A stretch of 64,000 nucleotides of DNA from Polaribacter huanghezhanensis (GTDB lineage Bacteria; Bacteroidota; Bacteroidia; Flavobacteriales; Flavobacteriaceae): the NCBI RefSeq assembly GCF_030444335.1, contig NZ_CP128595.1, positions 1,426,001 through 1,490,000 of the forward strand. Direction: 5' to 3'. The notes under the pieces were generated by a model that was not told where the DNA came from, searched no databases, and saw only the letters and a list, made by a program, of their open reading frames with translations. A program made the position numbers and the translations under genes. The stretch's first letter is position 1; each line of letters begins with the position of its first letter. Below are positions 9,117 to 17,792 of this stretch, one piece after another.

Positions 9117-11231
9117 ATGGCAATTTTATCTAAAATTAGAGAGCGTTCAATGGCATTAATCCTAGTAATAGGATTGGCTTTGTTTGCTTTTGTATTAGAT
9201 CCTTCAAGTATCCAAGATTTTTTCAATTCTACAAAAGTAAATACTGTTGGAGAAGTTAGTGGAGAAGTAATTTCAAGAAAAGATTTTAGCGAAGCGCTAG
9301 AAGCATATAAAGCGCAAGTTGGTAATAGACTTACAGATATGCAAGCTTCTAAAATAGTTTGGGACAATTTAGTAAGAGAAAAAATTTATCAAACACAATT
9401 AGCTGATGCAGGTATTACTGTTGGTGAGAATGATGTTTGGAGTGCTCTTATAGATAATCAATCAATAAAAACAGATCAACGTTTCTTAAACGCGGCTGGT
9501 TTGTTTGACGAAGGAAAATTAAAAGAATTTTTAGCATTGGCAAAAGATGACAATTCTGAGGTTTGGAATGCTTGGTCAGGTTTTATGGGGCAACTTAAAA
9601 GCGGATTAGAAACATCAACCTATAATAATTTAATTACTGCTGGTGTAGGCGCTTCTTTAAAAGAAGGAGAATTACAGTATCTAACAGATAATACAAAAAT
9701 AACGTCTCAATATGTGTATGTTCCTTATGCAACAGTTGCAGATAGTTTAATCACTGTTACAAAATCAGAAATTGAAACTTACATAAAAGCAAATCCAGTA
9801 ACATTTAAAGTAGATGCTTCAACAGATATTAAATATGTAAAGTTTGATATTGTTCCAACGCAAGGAGATTTAGATGCAATTAAAAAAGAAGTTGCAGGTT
9901 TATTAGAAGATAAAGATGGTGTAAAAGGATTTAAAAACACAAAAAATGATGCTGAGTTTTTTGTTGATAACGGTTCAGATTTAGCGTTAGACAATAGCTA
10001 TAATTTTAAAAATACAGTTTCTGAAGTTATTGCAGACCAAGTTTTTAAAGGAAAAAAAGGAGATGTTTTTGGACCATATAGAGACAATGGTTTTTTTAAA
10101 ATTTCTAAAATAAATGAGGTTGTTCAAATTCCAGATTCTGTTAAAGGAGTACATATTTTAATTCCTTTTATTGGCTCGGCTTCTGCTGGTTCAGATACGA
10201 AGAAAACAGCAGAGCAAGCAAAAGTATCTGCAGATAGTATTTTTAAATTAGTTAGAAGAAATAAAAAGAAGTTTGCAGCAATTGCTGATGAAATTAATCC
10301 TGACGGAACAAAAGGGAAAGGTGGAGATATAGGCTGGATTACAGCTAAAGCAGCTTTTTCTCTAGATCAAGATTTTGGAAACGGATTGTTTTTTAGTAAA
10401 AAAGGAGACATTAAAGTTGTAAAAACGAAGTTTGGATACCACATTATTAGAATTGATGAAAGTAAAAACAAGCAGCAAGCTGTAAAATTAGCAACTTTTG
10501 GTAGAAGAATAGAAGCATCACAAGCTACAGAAAATACTATTTTTCAGAATGCAGAAACATTTGCTTTAGCATTAACAAGCGGAGCAAAGTTTGATGATGT
10601 TGCAAAAGAAAAAGGAGTTACTCCACAATCTGGATTTGGTTTAAAAATGCTAGATGAAACTGTTCCTGGAATTGGGAATCAAAGAGAAATAATTAGTTGG
10701 GCTCATAAAAAAGACAACGAAGTGGGAGCTTTCAAAAGATTTGACACAAACAATGGCCATATTGTTGCGATAATTACAAATAAAACATTTAAAGGTCTAA
10801 TGTCTGCTGCAAGAGCAACAAATACGGTGAGACCAATTTTAATGAATCAGAAAAAAGCAGCAATCATTAATAAAACAATGATTGGAGCAACTTTAGCAGA
10901 TATAGCGAAGTCTACAAAACAAACTGTTAGAACAGCTTCTGCAATTTCAATGCAATCTCCAATTATTTCGGCTGTAGGATTTGAGCCTAAAATAGTAGGA
11001 GCAATGTATTCTGCAAAAGAGAACACATTGTTTAACAATGTAAATGGAGAAAAAGGAGTTTTTGCTTTTGTGGTTACAAAAAGAGAAGCGCCAATAGCTT
11101 TACCTAATTATGATTCTTATAGAAATAGATTAGCAAGTACTAGAAAAACACAGACAGGTTTAATCTATAATGCAATTAAAGACGCTGCTGAGATTGTTGA
11201 TAATAGAGGAGCTTTTTATGGAATTGAGTAA
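9117..11231 (+). CDS. PpiD/SurA-type peptidyl-prolyl isomerase
   Basis: A 704-residue membrane-anchored periplasmic foldase. Residues 12-31 (ALILVIGLALFAFVLDPSSI) form an N-terminal membrane anchor, followed by a SurA_N/PpiD-like chaperone region and a parvulin rotamase domain at about 342-447 (VKGVHILIPF, then KFAAIADEINPDGT, GGDIGWI, VVKTKFGYHIIRID). A second, weaker parvulin-like region follows (about 480-600). The length and layout match flavobacterial PpiD proteins. It has its own promoter and a strong terminator. Its likely clients are outer-membrane proteins such as the one encoded upstream; that link is an inference. Confidence 0.92.
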   Translation: MAILSKIRERSMALILVIGLALFAFVLDPSSIQDFFNSTKVNTVGEVSGEVISRKDFSEALEAYKAQVGNRLTDMQASKIVWDNLVREKIYQTQLADAGITVGENDVWSALIDNQSIKTDQRFLNAAGLFDEGKLKEFLALAKDDNSEVWNAWSGFMGQLKSGLETSTYNNLITAGVGASLKEGELQYLTDNTKITSQYVYVPYATVADSLITVTKSEIETYIKANPVTFKVDASTDIKYVKFDIVPTQGDLDAIKKEVAGLLEDKDGVKGFKNTKNDAEFFVDNGSDLALDNSYNFKNTVSEVIADQVFKGKKGDVFGPYRDNGFFKISKINEVVQIPDSVKGVHILIPFIGSASAGSDTKKTAEQAKVSADSIFKLVRRNKKKFAAIADEINPDGTKGKGGDIGWITAKAAFSLDQDFGNGLFFSKKGDIKVVKTKFGYHIIRIDESKNKQQAVKLATFGRRIEASQATENTIFQNAETFALALTSGAKFDDVAKEKGVTPQSGFGLKMLDETVPGIGNQREIISWAHKKDNEVGAFKRFDTNNGHIVAIITNKTFKGLMSAARATNTVRPILMNQKKAAIINKTMIGATLADIAKSTKQTVRTASAISMQSPIISAVGFEPKIVGAMYSAKENTLFNNVNGEKGVFAFVVTKREAPIALPNYDSYRNRLASTRKTQTGLIYNAIKDAAEIVDNRGAFYGIE

Positions 11232-11252
11232 TTCCTGAAAATATTAAAACAT

Positions 11253-11287
11253 AAAAAACCGAATCAATTAATTGATTCGGTTTTTTT
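11253..11287. terminator. Bidirectional terminator between ppiD-like gene and rho
   Basis: Arms CCGAATCAAT and ATTGATTCGG, extended by A6 and T7 tracts, form a nearly perfect palindrome that can end both converging transcripts. Confidence 0.93.
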
Positions 11288-11311
11288 ATGAACTGTATTC
11301 TAATAAATTAA

Positions 11312-12928
11312 TTATCCGTTCATCGAGATTAAAAACTCTTGATTGTTTTTAGAGAACTTAATTCGTTCGTTGATAAATTCCATTGCTTCCACAGGGTTCA
11401 TATCAGCAAGATATTTTCTTAATACCCACATGCGTTGAACCATTTTAGCATCTAACAATAAATCATCTCTACGTGTACTAGATTTAATTAAATCAATAGC
11501 AGGGTAAATTCTTCTATTAGAAATATTTCTATCTAATTGTAATTCCATATTACCAGTTCCTTTAAATTCTTCGAAAATTACTTCGTCCATCTTAGAGCCA
11601 GTTTCTGTTAGTGCTGTAGCAATAATAGTTAAAGAGCCACCGCCTTCAATATTTCTTGCTGCACCAAAAAATCTTTTTGGTTTGTGCAACGCGTTTGCAT
11701 CAATACCACCCGATAAAATTTTACCAGAAGCAGGAGCAACAGTATTGTAAGCTCTTGCCAAACGAGTGATCGAATCTAAAAGAATTACAACATCATGTCC
11801 ACATTCTACCAAACGTTTTGCTTTTTCTAACACAATATTTGCAACACGTACATGTTTATCTGCAGGTTCATCAAAAGTTGAAGCAACAACTTCGCCACGA
11901 ACACTACGTTGCATGTCTGTAACTTCTTCAGGTCTTTCATCAATTAATAAAACAATTTGATATACTTCTGGATGATTTGCTGCAATTGCATTGGCAACAT
12001 CTTTTAGAAGCATTGTTTTACCTGTTTTAGGTTGTGCTACAATCATTCCACGTTGTCCTTTCCCAATCGGAGAAAATAAATCGATAATTCTTGTTGATAA
12101 AGAACTTCCTTTTTCTGCTAAATTGAATTTTTCTTGTGGAAATAACGGAGTTAAATGTTCGAAAGAAACACGGTCTCTAACAACATTTGGATTTAATCCA
12201 TTAATTTTTGAGACTCTAATTAAAGGAAAATATTTTTCACCTTCTTTTGGCGGACGAACATTTCCTTTAACGGTATCTCCGGTTTTTAAACCAAATAATT
12301 TTATTTGAGATTGTGATACATAAATATCATCAGGAGATGATAAATAATTGTAATCAGAAGAACGTAAAAAACCATAACCATCTGGCATCATTTCTAAAAC
12401 ACCCTCGCTTTCTATAATTCCATCAAACTCAAAATCAGGATCTTTATAGCGTGTATTGCTTTTATTTCCTTTAGAAACTTTTTCTCTTGGTTGATTATTG
12501 TTTCTGTTTTTATTCTGATTGTTGTTCTGTCTTGGATTATTCTGATTAGAATGGACAGGTTTTTTAACTTCAACCTTTTCCTCAGTAGTTGTGGCAGCTT
12601 CTTTTTCTTCAGTTTTTTGAACTTCAGGTTTCGATTCTGCTACTTTTTCTCTCGGAGTTGGTTTTGGTTTTTGCTTGTTTTCTTCTTTTACAATCGGAGC
12701 CGTCTTTTCTTCAGTTTTTTGATGGATAACTTTTTTGACAACTCTTTTTCTTTTTGGTTTTTCGGCTTTTGGTTTTTCTTGATTTGCAAGATTCGCGGCC
12801 TGAGTATCTAAGATTTGATATACAAGATCTAATTTTTTTAATTGACTCGTTTTAGATAGTCCAATAGTTTTTGCAATCTCTTGTAATTCAGTAAGAGTTT
12901 TGGCTTTCAGTTCTGTAATTTCGAACAT
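11312..12928 (-). CDS. rho: Transcription termination factor Rho
   Basis: Hexameric RNA helicase that ends transcription. Domains in order: N-terminal Rho_N (1-45, [18 protein letters not shown]), a low-complexity insertion (about 48-165) rich in Lys, Glu, Asn, Gln and Pro, the RNA-binding cold-shock-like domain (175-245), and the ATPase core with Walker A QPKTGKT (299-305), [15 protein letters not shown] and the [12 protein letters not shown] end. At 538 residues it is longer than the E. coli protein, entirely because of the insertion; such insertions are common in Bacteroidota Rho. Its promoter is about 125 bases upstream, leaving a long leader that could serve autoregulation. Confidence 0.97.
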   Translation of the reverse strand: MFEITELKAKTLTELQEIAKTIGLSKTSQLKKLDLVYQILDTQAANLANQEKPKAEKPKRKRVVKKVIHQKTEEKTAPIVKEENKQKPKPTPREKVAESKPEVQKTEEKEAATTTEEKVEVKKPVHSNQNNPRQNNNQNKNRNNNQPREKVSKGNKSNTRYKDPDFEFDGIIESEGVLEMMPDGYGFLRSSDYNYLSSPDDIYVSQSQIKLFGLKTGDTVKGNVRPPKEGEKYFPLIRVSKINGLNPNVVRDRVSFEHLTPLFPQEKFNLAEKGSSLSTRIIDLFSPIGKGQRGMIVAQPKTGKTMLLKDVANAIAANHPEVYQIVLLIDERPEEVTDMQRSVRGEVVASTFDEPADKHVRVANIVLEKAKRLVECGHDVVILLDSITRLARAYNTVAPASGKILSGGIDANALHKPKRFFGAARNIEGGGSLTIIATALTETGSKMDEVIFEEFKGTGNMELQLDRNISNRRIYPAIDLIKSSTRRDDLLLDAKMVQRMWVLRKYLADMNPVEAMEFINERIKFSKNNQEFLISMNG

Positions 12929-12960
12929 TTTTACATTGTTAAATTAATATAGTGGGATTT

Positions 12961-12979
12961 TTCTTAAGATAATTAAGAA
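12961..12979. promoter_or_regulatory. Hairpin in the rho leader
   Basis: Arms TTCTTAA and TTAAGAA around GATAA, inside the transcribed leader about 33-50 bases before the rho start codon. It has no T tract, so it is not a terminator; it may affect leader structure. Function unknown. Confidence 0.35.
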
Positions 12980-13052
12980 CTTTTGTATTAAATTTTTTTG
13001 GATCAGTATCGTAAAGCTTTATGCTAGTACTAGTGTGTAGTTGAATTATAAG

Positions 13053-13081
13053 CAAATATATGTAATTATTTTTAACTACAA
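13053..13081 (-). promoter_or_regulatory. Promoter of rho
   Basis: On the minus strand TTG (13081-13079), 18 bases, then TATATTTG (13060-13053), a full match to TAnnTTTG. The transcript would carry a leader of roughly 120 bases before the rho ATG. Confidence 0.65.
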
Positions 13082-13107
13082 TGTTTCTTTTTAAAAAAAG
13101 AAAGTTT

Positions 13108-13115
13108 TACTTTTG
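13108..13115 (+). promoter_or_regulatory. -7 element of the DUF4293 gene
   Basis: TACTTTTG matches TAnnTTTG and lies 17 bases before the start codon at 13133, implying a very short leader. A matching -33 TTG is not obvious. Confidence 0.5.
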
Positions 13116-13132
13116 TTGTCCAATCCATATTA

Positions 13133-13567
13133 ATGATACAAAGAATTCAAACATTATATTTATTATGCGCCTCATTATTTTCTGGCGGATTGATTTTTGT
13201 ATTTAGTTTATGGATAGAAAAATCGACAAAAATTATTTTTGCTCAAGATTTAATAAACGAAACAAGTTTACTTATAAAGACAATATTTTTTTCATATTTA
13301 TTATCTGCCCTATTATCAGTAGTTGCCATCTTTTTATTTAAAAATAGACAACTACAATTTGTAATAGGTAGAATAAATATGTTAATTAACTTCTATTTAT
13401 TAGGTGTACTTATATATGTGTCACTAACGATATCTGGAGAAGCGCAAGTTTCTGAGAAGGGTATTGGGATGTTTATTCCTATCATAGTTATTGTGTTGTT
13501 GGCTTTGGCTAATAAGGCGATAAAAAAGGATGAAGATCTCGTAAAATCTGTTGACAGATTAAGGTAA
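13133..13567 (+). CDS. DUF4293 family membrane protein
   Basis: A 144-residue membrane protein with four hydrophobic segments (about 8-27, 44-66, 77-98 and 110-129) and a charged tail (KKDEDLVKSVDRLR). The N-terminus MIQRIQTLYLLCASLFSGG is the hallmark I associate with DUF4293, a family found almost only in Bacteroidota and often next to rho, as here. Function is unknown. It is divergent from rho, has its own -7 element and is followed by an intrinsic terminator, so it is monocistronic. Confidence 0.85.
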   Translation: MIQRIQTLYLLCASLFSGGLIFVFSLWIEKSTKIIFAQDLINETSLLIKTIFFSYLLSALLSVVAIFLFKNRQLQFVIGRINMLINFYLLGVLIYVSLTISGEAQVSEKGIGMFIPIIVIVLLALANKAIKKDEDLVKSVDRLR

Positions 13568-13594
13568 ACCTAACATCTTAGTATATTTAGTGCG

Positions 13595-13625
13595 AAAAAG
13601 CCGAAGTTTGATACTTCGGTTTTTT
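13595..13625 (+). terminator. Terminator of the DUF4293 gene
   Basis: Arms CCGAAGT and ACTTCGG around TTGAT, preceded by five A and followed by six T. Confidence 0.9.
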
Positions 13626-13788
13626 AGTTTGTATAATTATAGGTGTATTATTGGCTTTTTGCGCATTTCTATTTTCGATAAAAAGGAAGAAAAAAATTAA
13701 GAGATTTATTTTTGTAGATTAGTGGTCTAAAAAATATTTAAAAAACATCACGTTTAACTAACAGTATATCAAATATTTATGAGTTCAA

Positions 13789-13854
13789 CTCACGGAAAAC
13801 CGTGAGAGGGGCAACTCACGGTTTTCCGTGAGTCGACTCACGGTTTTCCGTGAG
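13789..13854. repeat. Array of three inverted repeats upstream of the response regulator
   Basis: Three 18-base inverted repeats, each with arms CTCACGG and CCGTGAG around four A or T: 13789-13806 (AAAA centre), 13815-13832 and 13837-13854 (both TTTT centre). Their centres are 26 and 22 bases apart. They lie directly upstream of the promoter dyad at 13860-13880. The same unit recurs at 63361-63424 next to the same dyad. They look like protein-binding sites rather than terminators because no T tract follows and a promoter lies downstream. Confidence 0.85.
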
Positions 13855-13859
13855 GTATA

Positions 13860-13909
13860 AATACCCCATAAATGGGTATTGTATAAACTGTTTTTGTGAT
13901 TTAAATTTG
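13860..13909 (+). promoter_or_regulatory. Promoter with overlapping dyad, driving the response regulator
   Basis: Dyad with arms AATACCC (13860-13866) and GGGTATT (13874-13880). The right arm runs into the -33 TTG (13879-13881), followed by a 20-base spacer and a consensus -7 TAAATTTG (13902-13909). The start codon of the regulator is 14 bases after the -7 element. The stretch from the array to the -7 element is repeated with identical spacing at 63305-63424. This is the only content of the 356-base gap besides the terminator at 13595 and the array. Confidence 0.85.
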
Positions 13910-13923
13910 TAAAGTAATTAATT

Positions 13924-14583
13924 ATGAAAGGAAAAATTAAAGTTCATGTCGCAGATGATCATATGATTCTGATAGAAGGAATTATCGCGATGTTAAATAC
14001 TGATAAAGATATTGAGGTTGTTGGCTATTCATTAACAGGGAAAAAAGTTGTAGAATGGTTTAAAGCTAACGAAGCAGATATTTTGGTGTTAGATATTAAT
14101 ATGCCTGAGTTAGATGGTATAGAAGTGTTGAAAAAGTTTAATAAAAAGGAAAAACATCAAAAAATCATTATGTTATCTAGTTATGATGACGCTAAATTGG
14201 TTAAAGAGTTAACAACTTACGGAGCTGATGGTTTTATATCAAAAACAAGTGCAGGTGAGCATATTTTAAAAGCAATAAAATCTGTTTACAATGGAGATCC
14301 TTACTTTAGTGATGATATTAAAGAAGGGTTGTTTAATCTAGCGCTAGGGTATAATGTAGTTGAAGGTTCTAGGCCAGATTTTGATGTAATAAGTAGTTTA
14401 ACGGAAAGAGAAATTGAAGTATTAAAACTGATAGTAAAAGAATATAGTACACAAGAAATGGCAGATCGGTTATTTTTAAGTGTCAATACAGTAGAAACGT
14501 ATAGAAAAAATTTATTAAAAAAATTAAATGTAAAAAATGCAGTGGGCTTAGCAATGTTTGCCGTTAAAAATAAAATTATATAG
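13924..14583 (+). CDS. NarL/LuxR-type response regulator
   Basis: A 219-residue two-component regulator. Receiver domain 1-122 with acidic pair D11-D12, phosphorylation site Asp57 (ILVLDINMPELDG), Ser85 and Lys107. LuxR-type helix-turn-helix at about 156-217 (LTEREIEVLKLIVKEYSTQE and LSVNTVETYRKNLLKKL). The probable partner is the TPR histidine kinase at 15428, of the HisKA_3 type that pairs with this regulator class; a lipoprotein gene lies between. Proteins of this class bind short inverted repeats as dimers, so the dyads upstream could be its own sites, giving autoregulation. That is an inference. Confidence 0.95.
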   Translation: MKGKIKVHVADDHMILIEGIIAMLNTDKDIEVVGYSLTGKKVVEWFKANEADILVLDINMPELDGIEVLKKFNKKEKHQKIIMLSSYDDAKLVKELTTYGADGFISKTSAGEHILKAIKSVYNGDPYFSDDIKEGLFNLALGYNVVEGSRPDFDVISSLTEREIEVLKLIVKEYSTQEMADRLFLSVNTVETYRKNLLKKLNVKNAVGLAMFAVKNKII

Positions 14584-14584
14584 A

Positions 14585-14660
14585 ATTCTATTCCCCAAAA
14601 TAGAATATTTCTGAAATCAAAAACTTATCCCCCTGAAAAAGAAATCCCCCAAGCCTATAT
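14585..14660 (+). promoter_or_regulatory. Hairpin and C-rich motifs after the response regulator
   Basis: Just after the stop codon is a hairpin with arms ATTCTATT (14585-14592) and AATAGAAT (14599-14606) and a CCCCAA loop. It lacks a strong T tract, so it is a weak terminator at best. Two C-rich motifs follow, ATCCCCCTGA and ATCCCCCAAG (within 14627-14653). They resemble the CTTCCCCCAAA loop of the candidate small RNA at 63185-63298. The rest of this 151-base gap holds no clear -7 element for the lipoprotein gene. Role unknown. Confidence 0.35.
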
Positions 14661-14734
14661 AATTACGGTATTGCTATCTCACTCATTTTTATAATAACAA
14701 ATAATTAAGTATAATCAAATTAAAATTTATCACC

Positions 14735-15403
14735 ATGAAAAAACTAAGTGTAGGTATTTTAGCCATAGTTTTAGCTTTTAGTTTTGCTTCTTGTTCAACA
14801 AACGAAACAGGATTAGAAACACCTCAAGCACCTTTATTAAAACAAGTTCAATTAAAAAGAGATGCTTCTGGAGCATACTCTGTAGATTATGTTGTTGCGA
14901 GTAATACCTTGCCAGATGTTCATAAAAACATGAATTCTTTAATGAACGAAGTGCATTTAAACAAGGTAAGTCAAGATACCAAAGATCAATATAGAAATGA
15001 TTTTATGCTAGATAATAATACATTACGTATTGGTTTTTTTGACAATGAGACTGGAAAACAAATGAAGTTTTCTATTGAAGATGAAAACATTACCTTTGCG
15101 AAAGGGAGCACTACAAAATTTTTAAAAGAATATAAATTGTCAACCAATAAAGATGGTTCTATTCAGCTGGATTTTGAAGTAAATAATAATATAAAAACAG
15201 AATTTGTTTTCAATAAAGATTCAGCAACTTATGAAGTGCATTTGTCTAAAGGAACCAGTTCTGATAGTAAATTTTCTAGAACATTAACTGTACCAGATAC
15301 AGGTGTATTAAAGTTAGATTTTGTAAACCATAATCTACTAGGTAAAGGATTAGCAGAAAGTACTAGTACAATACCAAGAGTTATTATTGTTTCTAGTGAG
15401 TAA
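14735..15403 (+). CDS. Lipoprotein of unknown function between regulator and kinase
   Basis: A 222-residue predicted lipoprotein: signal MKKLSVGILAIVLAFSFAS with Cys20 as lipidation site. The mature chain has no motif I recognise; it is polar, with alternating strand-like segments (QLDFEVNNNIKTEFVFN, TYEVHLSKG) suggesting a beta-rich fold. It lies between the response regulator and, 24 bases downstream, the TPR histidine kinase, so it is probably co-transcribed with the kinase. It may sense or transmit an envelope signal to the kinase, or be an output of the system; neither is shown by sequence. Confidence 0.8.
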   Translation: MKKLSVGILAIVLAFSFASCSTNETGLETPQAPLLKQVQLKRDASGAYSVDYVVASNTLPDVHKNMNSLMNEVHLNKVSQDTKDQYRNDFMLDNNTLRIGFFDNETGKQMKFSIEDENITFAKGSTTKFLKEYKLSTNKDGSIQLDFEVNNNIKTEFVFNKDSATYEVHLSKGTSSDSKFSRTLTVPDTGVLKLDFVNHNLLGKGLAESTSTIPRVIIVSSE

Positions 15404-15427
15404 AATCATAACAAGTACAAGATATTA

Positions 15428-17245
15428 ATGAGTAAAACGATTGAAAGATTATTTTTATTGGGAATCCTTTTTTTTTTTAATTTTCAATCAAAAGCGAACC
15501 CTAGCACTAAAGGAGAAACACGATTAAAACCTGTTTTTCCTTTAGTTGTATTACAAGAAAAAGATACTACCTATCTACAAGAATACCAACTTATAAAGCA
15601 ATTATATGAAAAAGAAGATTTTACTACTGCTTTAAAGTTGGCTCTGCATCTAGATACAAGTTTAGAACAGAAAAATAGTGTAGAGATAAAATATGCAAAC
15701 ACCTTTTTAATTGGTAAAATTTTTAAAAAAAGAAATCTTCATCAAAAAGCATTAATCTACTATAAAAAAGCATTGTACCTGTTAACAGAAAATGAGCATT
15801 TTAAAGACAATAAGCCTTTTTTTTTAGACAAATCATTTGAAAGAGAGAAAAAAATAGCGAATACCTTATTAAATATAGGTAGTGAGTACTATAAATTAAA
15901 TAAAAAAGACAGTGCCGCTATTTATTTTAAGAAAATCATAGATATTTCATCTTTAAATGACTTTCCAGACATTAAAGCATCTGGTTATACAAACTTATCA
16001 GCCATACAGTTGGAAAAAGAAAACTTTGTTTTGGCAAAAGAATATGCTTTAAAAGCCGTAGAAATTTATAAGAGCAACAGTAATAAACTCTCAGAAGCTA
16101 GTGCGTTAAACAATTTAGCGAACATTTATTTAGTTGAGAAAAACTATGCTAAGGCGAAAGAAATCTATACGAAAGCAATTGGGTTAATTAAAAATGATAA
16201 AAGTATTGTTGCTATTAAAAACAAAGAAGATTTATATTACAATTTGGCATATATTTTATATATGCAGAAAGATTATAAGGCGTATGAGTATTTAGATCAA
16301 TCTTTTGTTTTTAAAGACACCTTAACAGCCAGAGAATTTAAAAGAATCGTTAAAGGGGTTTATGCAGAATATGAAGAGCAATATAAAGTAGAATTAGTAA
16401 AAAATCAAGTAGCCTTAAAGAAAGCGGAGGAAAAGAAAACGGCTTGGTTTTTTGGAATCTTAAGTTTGTTAATCATTATAATTTCTGGAGTTGTTATTTA
16501 CAATTATAAATTGCGCCAAAAGAACTTAAAACTACATTTAGACCAAACCAAATTATCACAAGAAAGCAAGTTAGAAAAATTAAAGTCTGATTCTCAGGTG
16601 CGTATTTTAAACGCAACATTAGATGGTAAAGAAGCAGAGCGGAAACAAATTGCAGAAACATTACACGATAGTGTAAGTTCTTTATTGTCTTCTGCCAATT
16701 TGCATTTACAGGCAAGTAAAATGCAATTCAAAGAAAAAGCTCCTTTAGAAATTGATAAAACGCAAAAAATAATTATAGAAGCTTCTCAAACAATTCGAGA
16801 TTTATCACATACGTTAGTCTCGTCTGTTCTTTTAAAATTTGGATTAAAATATGCTATTAAAGATATGGCAGAAAAATATTCAAATTCAAAAATTGAAATT
16901 AAAACGACTATAAAAAATGTAAGACGCTATCAACAAAGTTTTGAAATAAAAGCAAATAATATCATTCAAGAGTTGGTCAATAATATTTTAAAACACAGTA
17001 ATGCCACAAAAGCAACTGTGCAAATGGAAGACAAAAAAGGAATTTTATTTGTAGATATACAAGATGATGGCGAAGGGTTTGACAAAACAGAAATTGCTAA
17101 AAAAGACGGATTAGGAATTAATCAAATCGAAGCTAGAATACAAATGATGAAAGGGAGATTTAGGATAGATTCTAATTCTCAAACAGGAACAAGAATTAAA
17201 ATTGAATTGCCGATTTTAGAAAAAAAAGAAACTAGTCGCGCGTAG
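15428..17245 (+). CDS. TPR-repeat sensor histidine kinase (HisKA_3)
   Basis: A 605-residue inner-membrane kinase. Order: N-terminal signal or anchor (about 5-23), periplasmic tetratricopeptide repeats (about 45-290, for example SEASALNNLANIYLVEKNYA), a charged helix, one membrane segment (about 338-358, WFFGILSLLIIIISGVVIY), a coiled coil, then HisKA_3 with phospho-acceptor His413 (ERKQIAETLHDSVSSLLSSA), and a HATPase domain with the N box ELVNNILKHSNA, DDGEGFD and GLGINQIEARIQMMKG. Together with the regulator at 13924 it forms a NarL-type two-component system. Periplasmic TPRs suggest sensing by protein contact. Its end overlaps the converging phosphoesterase gene by 14 bases. Confidence 0.93.
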   Translation: MSKTIERLFLLGILFFFNFQSKANPSTKGETRLKPVFPLVVLQEKDTTYLQEYQLIKQLYEKEDFTTALKLALHLDTSLEQKNSVEIKYANTFLIGKIFKKRNLHQKALIYYKKALYLLTENEHFKDNKPFFLDKSFEREKKIANTLLNIGSEYYKLNKKDSAAIYFKKIIDISSLNDFPDIKASGYTNLSAIQLEKENFVLAKEYALKAVEIYKSNSNKLSEASALNNLANIYLVEKNYAKAKEIYTKAIGLIKNDKSIVAIKNKEDLYYNLAYILYMQKDYKAYEYLDQSFVFKDTLTAREFKRIVKGVYAEYEEQYKVELVKNQVALKKAEEKKTAWFFGILSLLIIIISGVVIYNYKLRQKNLKLHLDQTKLSQESKLEKLKSDSQVRILNATLDGKEAERKQIAETLHDSVSSLLSSANLHLQASKMQFKEKAPLEIDKTQKIIIEASQTIRDLSHTLVSSVLLKFGLKYAIKDMAEKYSNSKIEIKTTIKNVRRYQQSFEIKANNIIQELVNNILKHSNATKATVQMEDKKGILFVDIQDDGEGFDKTEIAKKDGLGINQIEARIQMMKGRFRIDSNSQTGTRIKIELPILEKKETSRA

Positions 17246-17729
17246 CCAATTCAATCACTTCCATATCTTTTATTTCTTTTTTATCAATCGTAAACCGAAT
17301 CATTGTTCTTACTTTATGAAAACCATGATTTCCTGCAGCACCAGGATTTAAATGCAATAGATTTAGTTTTTTATCAAACTGCACTTTTAAAATATGAGAA
17401 TGACCGCAAATAAATAATTGTGGCGCATTTTGTTGTAGTTCTTCTCTAACTCGTGGATTATATCTACCAGGATATCCACCAATATGAGTCATCCAAACAG
17501 TTACATTTTCAACTGTAAATTTGTTGTCTAAAGAGAATTCTAATCGCGCATCAGCAGCATCAATATTTCCGTAAACAGCACGCAAAGGTTTTAACGATTT
17601 TATAGTGTCGGTTACTTGTAAATTGCCAATATCACCAGCATGCCAAACTTCGTCAGCTTGTTTTACAAATTTTAAAATTTGTGTATCCATATAACTATGA
17701 GTGTCTGACAATAGAAGAATCTTTTTCAC
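17232..17729 (-). CDS. YfcE/MJ0936-type metallophosphoesterase
   Basis: A 165-residue calcineurin-like phosphoesterase with the complete metal-ligand set: SDTHS (7-11), GDIGN, GNID, HIGGYPG and GHSH. It belongs to the small YfcE/MJ0936 class, which hydrolyses phosphodiesters in vitro; the physiological substrate is unknown. It is a lone minus-strand gene whose 3' end overlaps the histidine kinase by 14 bases. Length and motifs are normal. Confidence 0.92.
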   Translation of the reverse strand: MKKILLLSDTHSYMDTQILKFVKQADEVWHAGDIGNLQVTDTIKSLKPLRAVYGNIDAADARLEFSLDNKFTVENVTVWMTHIGGYPGRYNPRVREELQQNAPQLFICGHSHILKVQFDKKLNLLHLNPGAAGNHGFHKVRTMIRFTIDKKEIKDMEVIELATRD

Positions 17730-17792
17730 GTTTTAAAAATGCTAATAACAAATTAATTTATGTAGTTTTGATGTTAACAAAAGTACTGTTTT

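Noticed and set aside
13789-13854. Reading the CTCACGG repeats as tandem terminators
   Set aside because: No T tract follows them, and they lie upstream of a consensus promoter at two loci.
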